From the NCBI RefSeq assembly GCF_006715865.1, contig NZ_VFOA01000001.1, positions 1,488,001-1,552,000 on the forward strand: DNA of 64,000 nt. The letters run 5' to 3'. The notes under the pieces are model-generated. The model had not been told where the DNA came from. It worked only from the letters and a program-made list of their open reading frames with translations, and did not search any database. Source of the DNA: Cellulomonas sp. SLBN-39 (GTDB taxonomy: Bacteria; Actinomycetota; Actinomycetes; Actinomycetales; Cellulomonadaceae). Both the position numbers and the translations under genes were made by a program. Positions 1-8,468 of the stretch are shown in pieces; the stretch's first letter is position 1, and each line of letters opens with the position of its first letter.

Positions 1-270
1 CCACAGCACGGCCGCGCGCGGGCGCGCTCCCGCCGGGGTGAACACGTGCACGCCCGCGCCCCGCCCGTCGGCGAGGTCGACGTACCGGTGCCCCACGCCC
101 TGCAGCACGCGTGGCGGGCGTCGGCTGGAGCCCCCGGCCTGCATGAGCGCCAGCGTCCACCGCCGCCGCACCGGCGGGTTCGGCACCAGGCGGAACGTGC
201 GCCGCAGCTGCGGGTGCAGGTCGGTGGCCCGCAGGCGCTGCGCGCGCGGGGGCTGCTCGGAACCGGTCAC
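1..270 (-). CDS. Alpha/beta hydrolase (esterase/lipase-like), N-terminal fragment
   Basis: The reading frame begins at a GTG at 270 and runs off the left edge of the window. About 90 residues are visible. They end in a hydrophobic strand of the type VHVFTPAG...PRAAVLW, which in acetylhydrolase and lipase families comes just before the oxyanion-hole HGGG motif; that motif and the catalytic triad lie outside the window. Its GTG start overlaps the TGA of the upstream TetR gene (GTGA, 267-270), so the two are probably co-translated and the regulator may control this enzyme. The family call rests only on the N-terminal pattern. Confidence 0.55.
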   Translation of the reverse strand, partial: MTGSEQPPRAQRLRATDLHPQLRRTFRLVPNPPVRRRWTLALMQAGGSSRRPPRVLQGVGHRYVDLADGRGAGVHVFTPAGARPRAAVLW

Positions 271-977
271 GGGGTCACCTCGGGTGCCGTCGGGGGAGGA
301 GGGGTCCAGCCCTGCGCGTGCCGCAGCGCGATGCCGTCGAGCACCAGGTCCAGCGCGAACTCGAACTCGGCCTGGTCGTCGCAGCCCGGGCCCACCACGG
401 TCGCGCCGTCGTGGCGGGCGGGGGCCGCGATCGCCGCGACGTTCGGGAACCGCTCCATCACCGCCCGCAGCATCTCCGGGTCCGGGGGAGCCGCCGGCGC
501 GGGGGCGACGAACAGCTCCTGCGTGAACCCCCACACCCGGCTGCCGAGCGCGTGCATCACGTGGTGCGTCAGCTCGTCCGAGAACCCGTCACGACGCAGC
601 ACCGCGATCGTCGCGTCCAGGTACTCGAGCACCGCGGGGGTCTGCGTGGTCCGGGTCTCCAGCACCCGCCGCGCCCACGGGTGCCGCAGCAGCGCGCCGC
701 GGGCCGACAGGGTGCGCGCGCGCAGCGCCGCCCGCCAGCCCGCGTCCGGGTCCGGGGCGTCGATCTCGGCGATCACGTGCTCGACCATGCCGTCGAGCAG
801 CGCGTCCTTGTGCGCGACGTGCTTGTACAGCGCCATCGGCACCACGCCGAGGTGGTCCGCGAGGCGCCGCATGCTCAGCGCGTCCACGCCCTCGGCGTCG
901 GCCAGGGCGACCGCGGCGGCGAGCACGCGCTCGCGGTTCAGACGCTCGCGGCGCGGCGACGTGCCGGGTGCTCCCAC
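267..977 (-). CDS. TetR/AcrR family transcriptional regulator with TetR_C-type ligand domain
   Basis: The protein is about 236 residues. The N-terminal helix-turn-helix reads RERVLAAAVALADAEGV followed by LADHLGVVPMALYKHVAHK. The VVPMALYKHV form is typical of the TetR subgroup with a TetR_C C-terminal domain. I chose the GTG at 977 because a GGAGG lies 8 nt upstream; a second GTG at 983 is too close to it. The divergent DUF4386 gene starts 100 bp away, and the region between holds two copies of a GTACGCCGTAC palindrome that are likely its operators. The 4-base overlap with the downstream hydrolase suggests one operon. The ligand is unknown. Confidence 0.88.
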   Translation of the reverse strand: MGAPGTSPRRERLNRERVLAAAVALADAEGVDALSMRRLADHLGVVPMALYKHVAHKDALLDGMVEHVIAEIDAPDPDAGWRAALRARTLSARGALLRHPWARRVLETRTTQTPAVLEYLDATIAVLRRDGFSDELTHHVMHALGSRVWGFTQELFVAPAPAAPPDPEMLRAVMERFPNVAAIAAPARHDGATVVGPGCDDQAEFEFALDLVLDGIALRHAQGWTPPPPTAPEVTP

Positions 978-1000
978 GGTCACGACCTCCGTCCCCGCCC

Positions 1001-1059
1001 TTGACTGGCGTACGCCGTACACCCTACGGTCCCGTGACGAAGGTGTACGCCGTACACCT
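1001..1059 (+). promoter_or_regulatory. Promoter of the DUF4386 gene with two TetR-type operators
   Basis: TTGACT (1001-1006) and TACGGT (1025-1030), 18 bp apart, form a plausible -35/-10 pair. The palindrome GTACGCCGTAC (1010-1020) lies in their spacer. A stronger 19-bp perfect palindrome, AGGTGTACG-C-CGTACACCT, lies at 1041-1059 near the expected transcript start. Both share the core of the putative operator. The arrangement suggests repression of the membrane-protein gene, and possibly autoregulation, by the divergent TetR protein. Confidence 0.65.
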
Positions 1060-1077
1060 CGCGATGAGGGAGCCACC

Positions 1078-1785
1078 ATGACCCCCGACCGACGCACCGC
1101 CGCGCTCGCGGGCGCGCTCTACCTGCTGACGTTCGTCTCCTCGATCCCCGCCCTCGCGCTGCTCGCGCCCGTGCTCGTCGGCGGTGACTACCTCACCGGC
1201 CCCGACGCCGACGCGCGCGTCGTCACCGGCGCCCTGCTCGACGCGGTCAACGCGGCCGCGTGCATCGGCACCGCCGTCGTCCTGCTGCCCGTGCTGCGCC
1301 GCACCACCGAGGTGCGCGCGGTCGGGTTCGTCACGTCGCGGGTGATGGAGGCCGCGATCATCCTCGTCGGGGTGCTCAGCGTGCTCGCCGTCGTCACGCT
1401 GCGCGGCGTCGCGGCGGCCGGTGGCGCCGACCCTGCCCTCGGCGCCGTCGCCGACGGTCTCGTCGCCGTCCGCGACCAGACCTTCCTGCTCGGCCCCGGC
1501 CTGATGTCCGCGGTCAACGCGCTGCTGCTCGCGTCCGTCGTGCTGCAGGCCCGCCTCGTGCCCCGCGCGATCCCGCTGCTCGGGCTCGTCGGCGCCCCGC
1601 TCCAGATCGTCTCCGTGCTGGCCACCGCCTACGGCCTCAACGAGCAGACCTCGCCGCTGTCGATGGTCGCGGTGCTCCCGATCTTCCTCTGGGAGCTCTC
1701 GTTCGGCCTGTGGCTGCTCCTGCGCGGCTTCCGGTCGTGGTCCGCCGCCGTGCCGCTCGACCGGTCCGTGGCCCAGGCCCGGTAG
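1078..1785 (+). CDS. DUF4386 family membrane protein
   Basis: This 235-residue protein begins [20 protein letters not shown], the usual opening of DUF4386 proteins, and has about six hydrophobic segments across its length. It is therefore an integral membrane protein. DUF4386 has no established function. A GAGGGAG Shine-Dalgarno sits just before the ATG. It is transcribed divergently from a TetR gene and carries TetR-type palindromes in its promoter, so it is probably inducible by the regulator's ligand. Confidence 0.8.
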   Translation: MTPDRRTAALAGALYLLTFVSSIPALALLAPVLVGGDYLTGPDADARVVTGALLDAVNAAACIGTAVVLLPVLRRTTEVRAVGFVTSRVMEAAIILVGVLSVLAVVTLRGVAAAGGADPALGAVADGLVAVRDQTFLLGPGLMSAVNALLLASVVLQARLVPRAIPLLGLVGAPLQIVSVLATAYGLNEQTSPLSMVAVLPIFLWELSFGLWLLLRGFRSWSAAVPLDRSVAQAR

Positions 1786-1823
1786 AGGGTCGGGCGACGC
1801 CGGGGCCCTGCCAGGATGGCGGC

Positions 1824-3017
1824 ATGACCGTGCGCCTCGGGACCCCGCTCACGCCCACCGCCACCCGCGTGCTGCTGCTGGGCGCCGGCGAGCTCGGCAA
1901 GGAGGTCGCGATCGAGCTGCAGCGGCTCGGGGCCGAGGTCGTCGCCGCCGACCGGTACGCCGACGCCCCGGCCATGCAGGTCGCGCACCGCGCGCACGTG
2001 CTCGACATGCTCGACCCCGTCGCGCTGCGGGCGGTGGTCGACGCCGAGCGCCCGCACGTGGTGGTGCCGGAGATCGAGGCCATCGCCACGCAGGTGCTCG
2101 CGCAGGTCGAGGAGGAGGGGCTGGCGCGGGTCGTGCCGACGGCGCGCGCGACGCGGCTGACGATGGACCGGGAGGGCATCCGCCGCCTCGCCGCCGAGGA
2201 GCTGGGCCTGCCGACGTCGCCGTACCGGTTCGTCGAGGACCTGGAGGGTCTGCGCGAGGCCGTCGCCGCGCTCGGCGTGCCGTGCGTTGTCAAGCCTGTC
2301 ATGTCGTCGTCGGGCAAGGGCCAGTCGGTCGTCCGGTCGGCCGACGACGTCGACGCGGCCTGGCGCGCCGCCGTGGAGGGCGGGCGCGCGGCGGGGCGGC
2401 GCGTCATCGTCGAGGGGTTCGTGGACTTCGACGACGAGATCACGCTGCTCACCGTGCGGCACGCGGGCGGGGTCACGTTCCTGCCGCCGGTCGGGCACGT
2501 GCAGGTCGACGGCGACTACCGCGAGTCGTGGCAGCCGCACCTGCTGGGCGCCGACGTGCTCGCCGAGGCCGAGCGCGTCGCCGGTGCCGTCACGCAGGCG
2601 CTCGGCGGGTGGGGCGTCTTCGGCGTCGAGCTGTTCGTGCGCGGCGGCGAGGTGCTGTTCTCCGAGGTGTCCCCGCGCCCGCACGACACCGGGCTGGTCA
2701 CGCTCGTCTCGCAGGACCTCTCGCAGTTCGCGCTGCACGCCCGCGCCATCCTCGGGCTGCCCGTGCCCGCCGTGCTGGCGCTCGGCCCGGCCGCGTCCTG
2801 CGCGGTGCTCGCCGAGGGCACCGGCGTGCCCGTCTTCGCCGGCGTCGACGCGGCCCTCGCCGAGCCGGGCACCGACCTGCGGCTGTTCGGCAAGCCCCGC
2901 GTCGACGGCCGCCGCCGGGTCGCCGTGACCCTCGCCCGCGGTGCCGACACCGCCGCCGCCCGCACCCGCGCCCGCGCGGCCGCCGCCGCGCTGCGCGTCG
3001 AGCTGGTCGAGCCGTGA
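1824..3017 (+). CDS. purT: Formate-dependent phosphoribosylglycinamide formyltransferase (PurT, GAR transformylase 2)
   Basis: PurT makes formyl-GAR from GAR, formate and ATP in the cytosol, a folate-independent third step of purine synthesis. The 397-residue length matches the family. A nucleotide-binding start ([22 protein letters not shown]) is followed by the PurT-typical EIEAIAT segment, the ATP-grasp loop [25 protein letters not shown], and the metal/ATP-binding GVFGVELF and [12 protein letters not shown] motifs. The ATG at 1824 has no Shine-Dalgarno; a CAGGAT hexamer lies 6 nt upstream, so the transcript may be leaderless. The gene stands alone between a membrane protein and a kinase-like gene. 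Confidence 0.93.
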   Translation: MTVRLGTPLTPTATRVLLLGAGELGKEVAIELQRLGAEVVAADRYADAPAMQVAHRAHVLDMLDPVALRAVVDAERPHVVVPEIEAIATQVLAQVEEEGLARVVPTARATRLTMDREGIRRLAAEELGLPTSPYRFVEDLEGLREAVAALGVPCVVKPVMSSSGKGQSVVRSADDVDAAWRAAVEGGRAAGRRVIVEGFVDFDDEITLLTVRHAGGVTFLPPVGHVQVDGDYRESWQPHLLGADVLAEAERVAGAVTQALGGWGVFGVELFVRGGEVLFSEVSPRPHDTGLVTLVSQDLSQFALHARAILGLPVPAVLALGPAASCAVLAEGTGVPVFAGVDAALAEPGTDLRLFGKPRVDGRRRVAVTLARGADTAAARTRARAAAAALRVELVEP

Positions 3018-3066
3018 CGCCGGTCGGGGTGCGCGCGGGCGCCCTCGCGGGCGACGGAGGAGCGGC

Positions 3067-3789
3067 ATGACCGACGAGGTCGAGCTCGGGGGCGGGAACG
3101 TCAACCGGGTCGTGCGGGTCGGGGACACCGTCCGCCGCACGGCCGGCCCGTGGACGCCGACGGTGCACGCGCTGCTCGCGTGGGTGCGTGCGCAGGGCGT
3201 CGACGTGGTGCCCGCACCCCTGGGTGTGGACGCCGACGGGCGCGAGGTGCTCACGTGGGTGCCCGGCGAGGTCGGCGGGTGGCCGGTGCCGGCCTGGGTG
3301 TGGGACCCGGCGGTGCTGCGGGACGCGGGGCGGACGGCGCGCCGCTGGCACGACGCCACCGTCGGGTTCGCGCCACCAGCCGCCGTGTGGAGGTCCCCGG
3401 TGCGCGAGCCCGCCGAGGTGGTCTGCCTCAACGACCTCGCCCCGTACAACATGGTCCACGCCGACGGTCGCCTCGTCGGGATCATCGACGTCGACATGGC
3501 CTCGCCCGGCCCGCGCGCGTGGGACCTGGCCTACCTCGCCTACCGCATGTGCGGCTGGTGCGAGGACATGCCCGCCCCACCGGGCCCGACCCCGGCCGAA
3601 CGCCTCGGCGTGCTGCTCGACGCGTACGGCACCGACCGCGCACCCGAGCCCGCGGCGGTCCTCGTCACGATGCGCGAGCGCCTGCTGGACCTGGCCGCCT
3701 GGACCGACGCGCACGCCGACGCCACGGGCCGCCCCGAGCTGCACGACCACGCGGCGATGTACCGCCGCGACGCCACCCGCCTCCCGTGA
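3067..3789 (+). CDS. Aminoglycoside phosphotransferase (APH)-family kinase-like protein
   Basis: The 240-residue protein has the kinase-like fold of the APH/choline-kinase superfamily. The catalytic loop is LNDLAPYN (D123, N128), in place of the usual HGDLxxxN, and the metal-binding segment is IIDVD (D141, D143) followed by WDLAYL. The N-terminal lobe is short and lacks a clear conserved lysine motif. The substrate cannot be told from sequence: antibiotic, sugar and metabolite kinases all share this fold. A GGAGG lies just upstream of the ATG. It follows purT by about 50 bp but need not be functionally linked. Confidence 0.75.
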   Translation: MTDEVELGGGNVNRVVRVGDTVRRTAGPWTPTVHALLAWVRAQGVDVVPAPLGVDADGREVLTWVPGEVGGWPVPAWVWDPAVLRDAGRTARRWHDATVGFAPPAAVWRSPVREPAEVVCLNDLAPYNMVHADGRLVGIIDVDMASPGPRAWDLAYLAYRMCGWCEDMPAPPGPTPAERLGVLLDAYGTDRAPEPAAVLVTMRERLLDLAAWTDAHADATGRPELHDHAAMYRRDATRLP

Positions 3790-3799
3790 CCGCGCCCTC

Positions 3800-5272
3800 T
3801 CAGAGGTAGCCCCCGGCGGGCTCCTCCGACTCCTTCACCTTCGCGAGGACGCCCTTGACCAGGAGGGCCTCGCGACCCGGCGTGCGCACCGCGAGCCACG
3901 GCGTCCGCGAGATCGGGCACTGGTGGCTGGTCAGGTCGGAGTCGGCGATCGCCGGCGTCAGGCCCGCGATCTCGGGGGACGCCTCCACCAGGTGCTGCGC
4001 CAGGTACCTCTCGGTCTCGACCCCGCGCATGCCGACCGCTGCGACGCAGACGCACTCGCGCGTGTGCTTCACGCTGTCCTCGCGCAGCCGGTCCACCCAC
4101 CGCGCGGACTCGCGCTCGAGGACGCGCCGTCCGAGCCGCGCCCCGCCCGCGCCTCCGAGCAGCCCGAACATCGTGGCGAGCGGCCAGGCGATGCCGTCCG
4201 CCGTCGCCGGGTTGTCCACGAAGTACGGGTACCAGGGTCCCTCCTCGATCGCGATGGCGATCGCGATGACCGAGAAGATGAAGCCCAGCACGAGCCCTCC
4301 CAGACCGAGGACGAGCTGGCGTAGTCCGGAGAACCTCGTGCCCACGTCGGGGCCGATGCCCCGGACGTCCTTCAGCACCTTCGCGTCGGCACCGTTCAGG
4401 GCCTTCTCGCGCGGCGTCGGCGAGTGCAGCCACGCGGAGCTGGCCGCCACCACGGCGACGCTCGGCAGGAGCGCGTCGATGCCGGCCGCGATGCAGTACG
4501 CCGCCACGGCGACCGCCCCCGCGGCCGCGAGGACGCGCAGCCCGACGACCCGCCACCGGGGGTGCGTGGGTGCGCGCTCGGCGAGCATCGCTCGCACACC
4601 GGTCGCGCCGGGTCGGAGCCGCGACAGCGCCTCGAGCACGAGCCACGCCCCGTCCGCGTCGCCGCGCGCCTCCAGCCGCTCGACCACGTCCCGTGTCGGG
4701 CGCAGGTCGTCCTCGGGCATCGGGACCATGTCGGCGAGGCTGCGTGCCGCCGTGCCCACGGCGGCGCCCGCGTCGCCGTCGTCGGTCGTGGACCGGTGCA
4801 GGACCGCGGCGACGCGGGCGCGTCGCTGCACGAGCATGGTCGGAGAGTCGGTCTCGGACAGGGCGCGCCACACCCCGTCGGCGAGGTCGTGCTGACCGAT
4901 CTGCTCGGCGGCGCGCGCGAGGAGGTAGGCGTGCGCGACGGCCTGAGGCCCAGGCAGCCCGTGGCCCAGCCGGACGAGCGCGGCGAGCGCGTCGTGGTCG
5001 CCGTCCGCAGCCCAGGCCGCCATCGCGACGACGTCCTTCCAGGTGTGCTCGTCGGCGTCGAGGACGTCCCGGTCGACGTCCGCGAGGAGGCCGGCGGCGA
5101 GGGCCGGGCGACCGGCGAGGACCGCTGCCCGTGCGCGTGCGACGAGGAGGTCGTCGTCCGCGGCGCCCTGGGCGGCGGCCTCCAGGAGGTCCGAGACGGT
5201 GACGAACTCGTCCATGCGGGCGGCGCTGTCAGCCCATCCGCTGAGCAGTGCCTTGGGGTCGATCCTTGCCAT
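3800..5272 (-). CDS. Uncharacterised membrane protein with alpha-helical repeat-like N-terminus
   Basis: I do not recognise this 490-residue protein. The first 230 or so residues are Ala-rich and helical, with repeated patterns such as LLVARARAAVLAGRPALAAGLL that resemble TPR/alpha-solenoid repeats. Two membrane regions follow: LRVLAAAGAVAVAAYCIAAGIDAL and LVLGLGGLVLGFIFSVIAIAIAI. Then come a Gly-rich hydrophobic stretch (ATMFGLLGGAGGARLG) and a soluble C-terminal part with CVCVAAV. The ATG at 5272 has only a weak AGGA upstream; an upstream GTG in frame is less likely. No neighbour suggests a role. Confidence 0.7.
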   Translation of the reverse strand: MARIDPKALLSGWADSAARMDEFVTVSDLLEAAAQGAADDDLLVARARAAVLAGRPALAAGLLADVDRDVLDADEHTWKDVVAMAAWAADGDHDALAALVRLGHGLPGPQAVAHAYLLARAAEQIGQHDLADGVWRALSETDSPTMLVQRRARVAAVLHRSTTDDGDAGAAVGTAARSLADMVPMPEDDLRPTRDVVERLEARGDADGAWLVLEALSRLRPGATGVRAMLAERAPTHPRWRVVGLRVLAAAGAVAVAAYCIAAGIDALLPSVAVVAASSAWLHSPTPREKALNGADAKVLKDVRGIGPDVGTRFSGLRQLVLGLGGLVLGFIFSVIAIAIAIEEGPWYPYFVDNPATADGIAWPLATMFGLLGGAGGARLGRRVLERESARWVDRLREDSVKHTRECVCVAAVGMRGVETERYLAQHLVEASPEIAGLTPAIADSDLTSHQCPISRTPWLAVRTPGREALLVKGVLAKVKESEEPAGGYL

Positions 5273-5408
5273 CGCGTCCTGCCGTCGTGTCGTGCCGGGA
5301 CGCGGGTCGCCCGGGCGCACAGGAATCTCTCAGGAGCCCCGGTGCGGGTGGCACCGTTTACCGCCATGTCCGATGTGAGACCCGTCACACATGCCCGGAT
5401 GCCGGTGC

Positions 5409-6680
5409 TCAGGGGCCCAGGAGTGCGAGGGGCACCACGGCGATGCCGTCCGGGCGGCGGTACGCGAACGGCCCGGTCGTCACGACGACGCTGTCGGCCA
5501 GCCGGTCACCCAGCTGCTCACCCAGCCAGAGCAGGTGCCGCACGTCCTGGTCGCCGACCGTCGCAGCGAGCTTCACCTCCATCGCCACGGCGCGCCGGTC
5601 CGACCCCTCGACCACGAGGTCGACCTCGTGGTCGGTGCCCTTGGTGCGCAGGTGTCCTACCTGCGCATCCGCGGCCGTCGCATAGACGCGGACGCTCTGC
5701 GTCACGAGGGACTCGAAGAGCGCTCCCAACCACGTGCCGGTCTGCGCGGCGACCCGGGTGCCGTCGCCGCGCAGCAGGCCGTCCGCGCCGACGCCGACGA
5801 GGCGCGCGGCGATCGCCGGGTCGACGAGGTGGTGCTTGGGTCCGCGGGTCAGCCGCCGGAGCGGGGCGAACGTGGGGGACCACGCAGGTAGGGGGTCGAG
5901 CACGAAGAGCCGTTCCAGGTGGTCACGGTAGGTGTCGACGGTCTGCCGGGCGGGCTTCTTGGTCTCCCCCGCGGTCGCGGCGTCGAGAATGGTCGACCAG
6001 GAGGCGTCCGTCGCTGTCGCCGCGCCGTACGCGGCGAGCCAGGCGCGCAACGTCCGAGGTCGGCGGACGGCGACCCCGTTCTCAGGGAGCTCACGGTCGA
6101 CGATGCGGGTCACGTAGCTGTCGAGCTGGACCTGGCGCGCGCGCTGCGGAAGGTCGCGGATCCCGGGGAAGCCCGAGCGCAGGATCTCCTCGGTGTAGGT
6201 CGCGAGGTCGACGTCCGTCGCTCCGTCGACGTCCGGCCGTCCGCCAGCGAGGAGCGCGCGCAGCGAGACGGTCGGCTCCCCGAGGCCCCTCTCGCTCACG
6301 GCGAGCGGACGCATGGGGAGGCTGACGATCCGGCCGGCTCCGGAGTGGATGCGGGTGCCGGGGGCGGGCCCGGCGGAACCTGTGAGCAAGAACCGTCCGC
6401 CCGTGCCGTCGTCGTCGACCGCGTGCCGGACCCGGTCCCAGATCGCCGGGACGAGCTGCCACTCGTCGACGAGCACGGGCGCAGGCGCGGCGGTCACGAG
6501 ATCGAGATCGGCCTCCAGGACCTCGCGGCGTCGTGGGTCGGTGAGAGTGAGGATCGTGGCTGCGCGCTGGGTCGCCGTCGCGGTCTTGCCGACTCCCTTG
6601 GCGCCTTCGAGCGCGATCGCGCCGAGGTGCTCGAACAGCTCGTCGATCAGGTCGTCCACGACGCGGCGGCGATACACCAT
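5409..6680 (-). CDS. DUF4143 family AAA-type ATPase
   Basis: This 423-residue protein opens with a P-loop, LEGAKGVGKT, and a Walker B-like VLVDEWQ, the layout of the AAA_14/DUF4143 family. The middle has the conserved GFPGIRDL and YVTRIVDREL segments, and the C-terminal DUF4143 domain carries HHLVDPAIAARL, WLGALFESLV and an EVDLVVEG...AMEVKL motif resembling a PD-(D/E)XK nuclease core. The family's role is unsettled; many members sit in mobile or accessory regions. The ATG at 6680 lacks a Shine-Dalgarno, but TAGATT lies 6 nt upstream, so the message is probably leaderless. Three phased repeats cover the promoter, suggesting self-regulation. Confidence 0.88.
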   Translation of the reverse strand: MVYRRRVVDDLIDELFEHLGAIALEGAKGVGKTATATQRAATILTLTDPRRREVLEADLDLVTAAPAPVLVDEWQLVPAIWDRVRHAVDDDGTGGRFLLTGSAGPAPGTRIHSGAGRIVSLPMRPLAVSERGLGEPTVSLRALLAGGRPDVDGATDVDLATYTEEILRSGFPGIRDLPQRARQVQLDSYVTRIVDRELPENGVAVRRPRTLRAWLAAYGAATATDASWSTILDAATAGETKKPARQTVDTYRDHLERLFVLDPLPAWSPTFAPLRRLTRGPKHHLVDPAIAARLVGVGADGLLRGDGTRVAAQTGTWLGALFESLVTQSVRVYATAADAQVGHLRTKGTDHEVDLVVEGSDRRAVAMEVKLAATVGDQDVRHLLWLGEQLGDRLADSVVVTTGPFAYRRPDGIAVVPLALLGP

Positions 6681-6687
6681 GCCGCCA

Positions 6688-6741
6688 ATCTAACAGCTGG
6701 ACGGGCTTCTATCTAACAAACGGACGCGTTCCTATCTAACA
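6688..6741 (-). repeat. Three 23-bp-phased direct repeats forming the DUF4143 ATPase promoter
   Basis: On the minus strand the 8-mer TGTTAGAT occurs three times, starting every 23 bp (plus-strand spans 6688-6695, 6711-6718, 6734-6741). Each copy is preceded by a CGTCC-type segment. The copy nearest the gene supplies an extended -10 (TGTTAGATT) 6 nt before the ATG. Because 23 bp equals a hexamer plus a 17-bp spacer, the next copies fall at about -35 and -58. The repeats are AT-rich in a very GC-rich region. Confidence 0.75.
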
Positions 6742-6809
6742 GACGGACGTCATCGGATCATGCAAACGGACGACAGCCCGCCGGTGGCAGCCGCAGCGGC
6801 CCGTCTGGC

Positions 6810-6858
6810 GTCGCACGTGCGACAACAAATGCTCAGCATGCTGAGCGATCGGTAGAGT
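6810..6858 (+). promoter_or_regulatory. Leaderless promoter with two palindromes upstream of the membrane hydrolase
   Basis: Two perfect palindromes precede the gene at 6865: GTCGCACGTGCGAC (6810-6823) and GCTCAGCATGCTGAGC (6831-6846). The second lies between the expected -35 position and the -10 hexamer TAGAGT (6853-6858), which is 6 nt from the ATG. This placement suits a repressor. No regulator gene lies next to it, so the binding protein is unknown. Confidence 0.55.
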
Positions 6859-6864
6859 GCTCGG

Positions 6865-7863
6865 ATGACCGCCGCGCCGTCCAGCCGCCTCCCTGGCGAC
6901 CAGCCCGCTCCGACCCGCTCCCTCGCCCGGCGGGCGGGCCTCGGCCTGCGCGCCCTCGTCGGTGCTGCCCTCGTCGTCGCACCCGTGGCCGTCGTCGCCA
7001 GCACCGGCGACACCGTCGCCCACCAGCACCCCGCGCTCGCGGTGCTGCTCGCCGTCAGCCTGCTGGCCGGGGTGCTCGTGCTCGTCCGCGGCGTCGTGCT
7101 GGCCCGCCGCCCGGCGCGACCTGCCGGGCGCCGCGTCCTGCGCGCCGTCGGCGCCGTCGCCGGGTACGGCGCGCTCGCCGTCCTCGCAGGCGTGGCGTGG
7201 TGGCTGCGGCCGTTCCCCGCCACGGACGTCGCGCTCGCGGCCCTGGCGCCGGACGACGCCGTGGACGTCCAGGAGACCGCCGGCTGGTACGCGTTCGTCC
7301 CGCAGGGCACCGAGCCCACCACCGGCCTCGTGTACTCCCCGGGCGCCCGCGTCGACGTCCGCGCCACCGCCGCCGTGCTCCGCCCGCTCGCCGAGGCCGG
7401 GTACCTGGTGGTCGCGCTCAAGGAGCCGCTGGGCATCGCGCTGACCTCGCCCGACCAGTCCGCGCAGGCGATGGCCGCGTTCGACGGCGTCGACCGGTGG
7501 GCCGTCGGCGGGCACTCCCTGGGCGGGGTCGCCGCCGCGCAGTTCGCCGCCGGCCACGACGACGAGGTCGACGGCCTGCTGCTGCACGCGTCGTACCCGA
7601 TCGGCGACATGAGCGGCGCGGACCTGCTGGTCACGTCCGTGTGGGCGGGCGAGGACGGCCTGACGACGGCTGCGGACGTCGAGGCGTCGCGGGCGAACCT
7701 GCCCGCCACCACGCGGTTCGTCGAGGTGCCGGGCGCCGTGCACGCCTTCTTCGCGGACTACGGCCCCCAGCCGGGCGACGGCACGCCCCTCGTCCCGCGC
7801 GAGCAGGCCCAGGCCGAGATCCTCACGGCCGACCTCGCCCTCCTCGCCTCCGTCGCCGGGTGA
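6865..7863 (+). CDS. Membrane-anchored alpha/beta hydrolase
   Basis: The first 120 or so residues of this 332-residue protein hold three hydrophobic segments (GLRALVGAALVVAPVAVVA, ALAVLLAVSLLAGVLVLVRG, AVAGYGALAVLAGVAWWL). A hydrolase domain follows with a VYSPGARVD strand, a nucleophile elbow GGHSLGG (Ser about residue 217), and a late Asp/His region ending in PGAVHAFFADYG, where the His would complete the triad. The active site probably faces outward, but topology is not certain. The ATG follows TAGAGT by 6 nt with no Shine-Dalgarno, implying a leaderless message. The stop overlaps the GTG of the CdiI-like gene. Confidence 0.78.
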   Translation: MTAAPSSRLPGDQPAPTRSLARRAGLGLRALVGAALVVAPVAVVASTGDTVAHQHPALAVLLAVSLLAGVLVLVRGVVLARRPARPAGRRVLRAVGAVAGYGALAVLAGVAWWLRPFPATDVALAALAPDDAVDVQETAGWYAFVPQGTEPTTGLVYSPGARVDVRATAAVLRPLAEAGYLVVALKEPLGIALTSPDQSAQAMAAFDGVDRWAVGGHSLGGVAAAQFAAGHDDEVDGLLLHASYPIGDMSGADLLVTSVWAGEDGLTTAADVEASRANLPATTRFVEVPGAVHAFFADYGPQPGDGTPLVPREQAQAEILTADLALLASVAG

Positions 7864-8297
7864 CACGCCCCGAGCACGCGTCGTGGGCCCACGGGCCGAC
7901 GCTCGACGAGCTCGATCCGCCCGCCTCGCCCGCGGCGCCGCCCGACGCCACGCGGCTGGTCAGGCGTGCCCACGAGCTGCGGACCGTCCCGGTCGAGCAG
8001 CTCACGACCGAGGACCTGCGGCTGCTGCTCGGGCAGCGCGTCGCCCCGGCCGTTCTCGTCCCGCGGGCGCTCGACCTGCTCGCCGACGACCCGTGGTGCG
8101 AGGGGCACATGTACCCCGGCGACCTGCTGAGCGCCGTGCTTCGGCTGCCTGCCGACCACTGGGCCCGGCACCCGGAGGACCTCGTCCGTGTGCGGGGCGT
8201 TCTCGTGAGGGTCGACCCGGGGCACCCTGAGCACCCGGGCACGGACGGGCCGCTGGGGCAGGCGTTGGTGGCCTGGCAGGAGCCCGGCGGCCGTTGA
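7860..8297 (+). CDS. Contact-dependent inhibition (CdiI-type) immunity-like protein
   Basis: This 145-residue protein contains VEQLTTEDLRLLLGQRVAPAVLVPRALDLL, then WCEGHMYPGDLLSAVL. This is the hallmark pattern of small proteins annotated as contact-dependent growth inhibition immunity proteins (LxxLxxExLRLLIGQ...LVPxALxxL...EGDxYPGDLL). Such proteins normally neutralise a toxin C-terminal domain by direct binding. Here no CdiA, WXG or polymorphic toxin gene lies nearby, so it is an orphan or has been adapted. The GTG start overlaps the hydrolase stop (GTGA, 7860-7863), so the two are co-translated. Confidence 0.72.
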   Translation: MTRPEHASWAHGPTLDELDPPASPAAPPDATRLVRRAHELRTVPVEQLTTEDLRLLLGQRVAPAVLVPRALDLLADDPWCEGHMYPGDLLSAVLRLPADHWARHPEDLVRVRGVLVRVDPGHPEHPGTDGPLGQALVAWQEPGGR

Positions 8298-8349
8298 CCG
8301 GGCAGCCGTCGCAGGTCCCGGTGTTGCGGGCGGTGGTGTGACGCACGGC

Positions 8350-8389
8350 AGGTCAGCCCCGAGGCGGGGCGTGAGAGGGCCTCTGACCT
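8350..8389 (+). terminator. Hairpin after the CdiI-like gene
   Basis: Outer arms AGGTCAG (8350-8356) and CTGACCT (8383-8389) enclose a GC-rich inner region with its own GCCCCG/CGGGGC pairing. It lies 53 bp after the CdiI-like stop, in the 171-bp gap before the next gene. No T-tract follows, which is usual in high-GC actinobacteria. Confidence 0.45.
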
Positions 8390-8456
8390 GGGCAGACGTC
8401 GGTCGGGCCTCGTCGGGACCGGGACGATCGGCGTTCCGCGGGGCGTGCCGCGGACG

Positions 8457-8462
8457 TAGGCT
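8457..8462 (+). promoter_or_regulatory. -10 hexamer of a leaderless promoter
   Basis: TAGGCT at 8457-8462 lies exactly 6 nt before the GTG at 8469, and no Shine-Dalgarno is present. The arrangement matches that seen at 6680, 6865, 14517, 24240 and 55636. No good -35 is visible. Confidence 0.5.
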
Positions 8463-8468
8463 CGGCGC

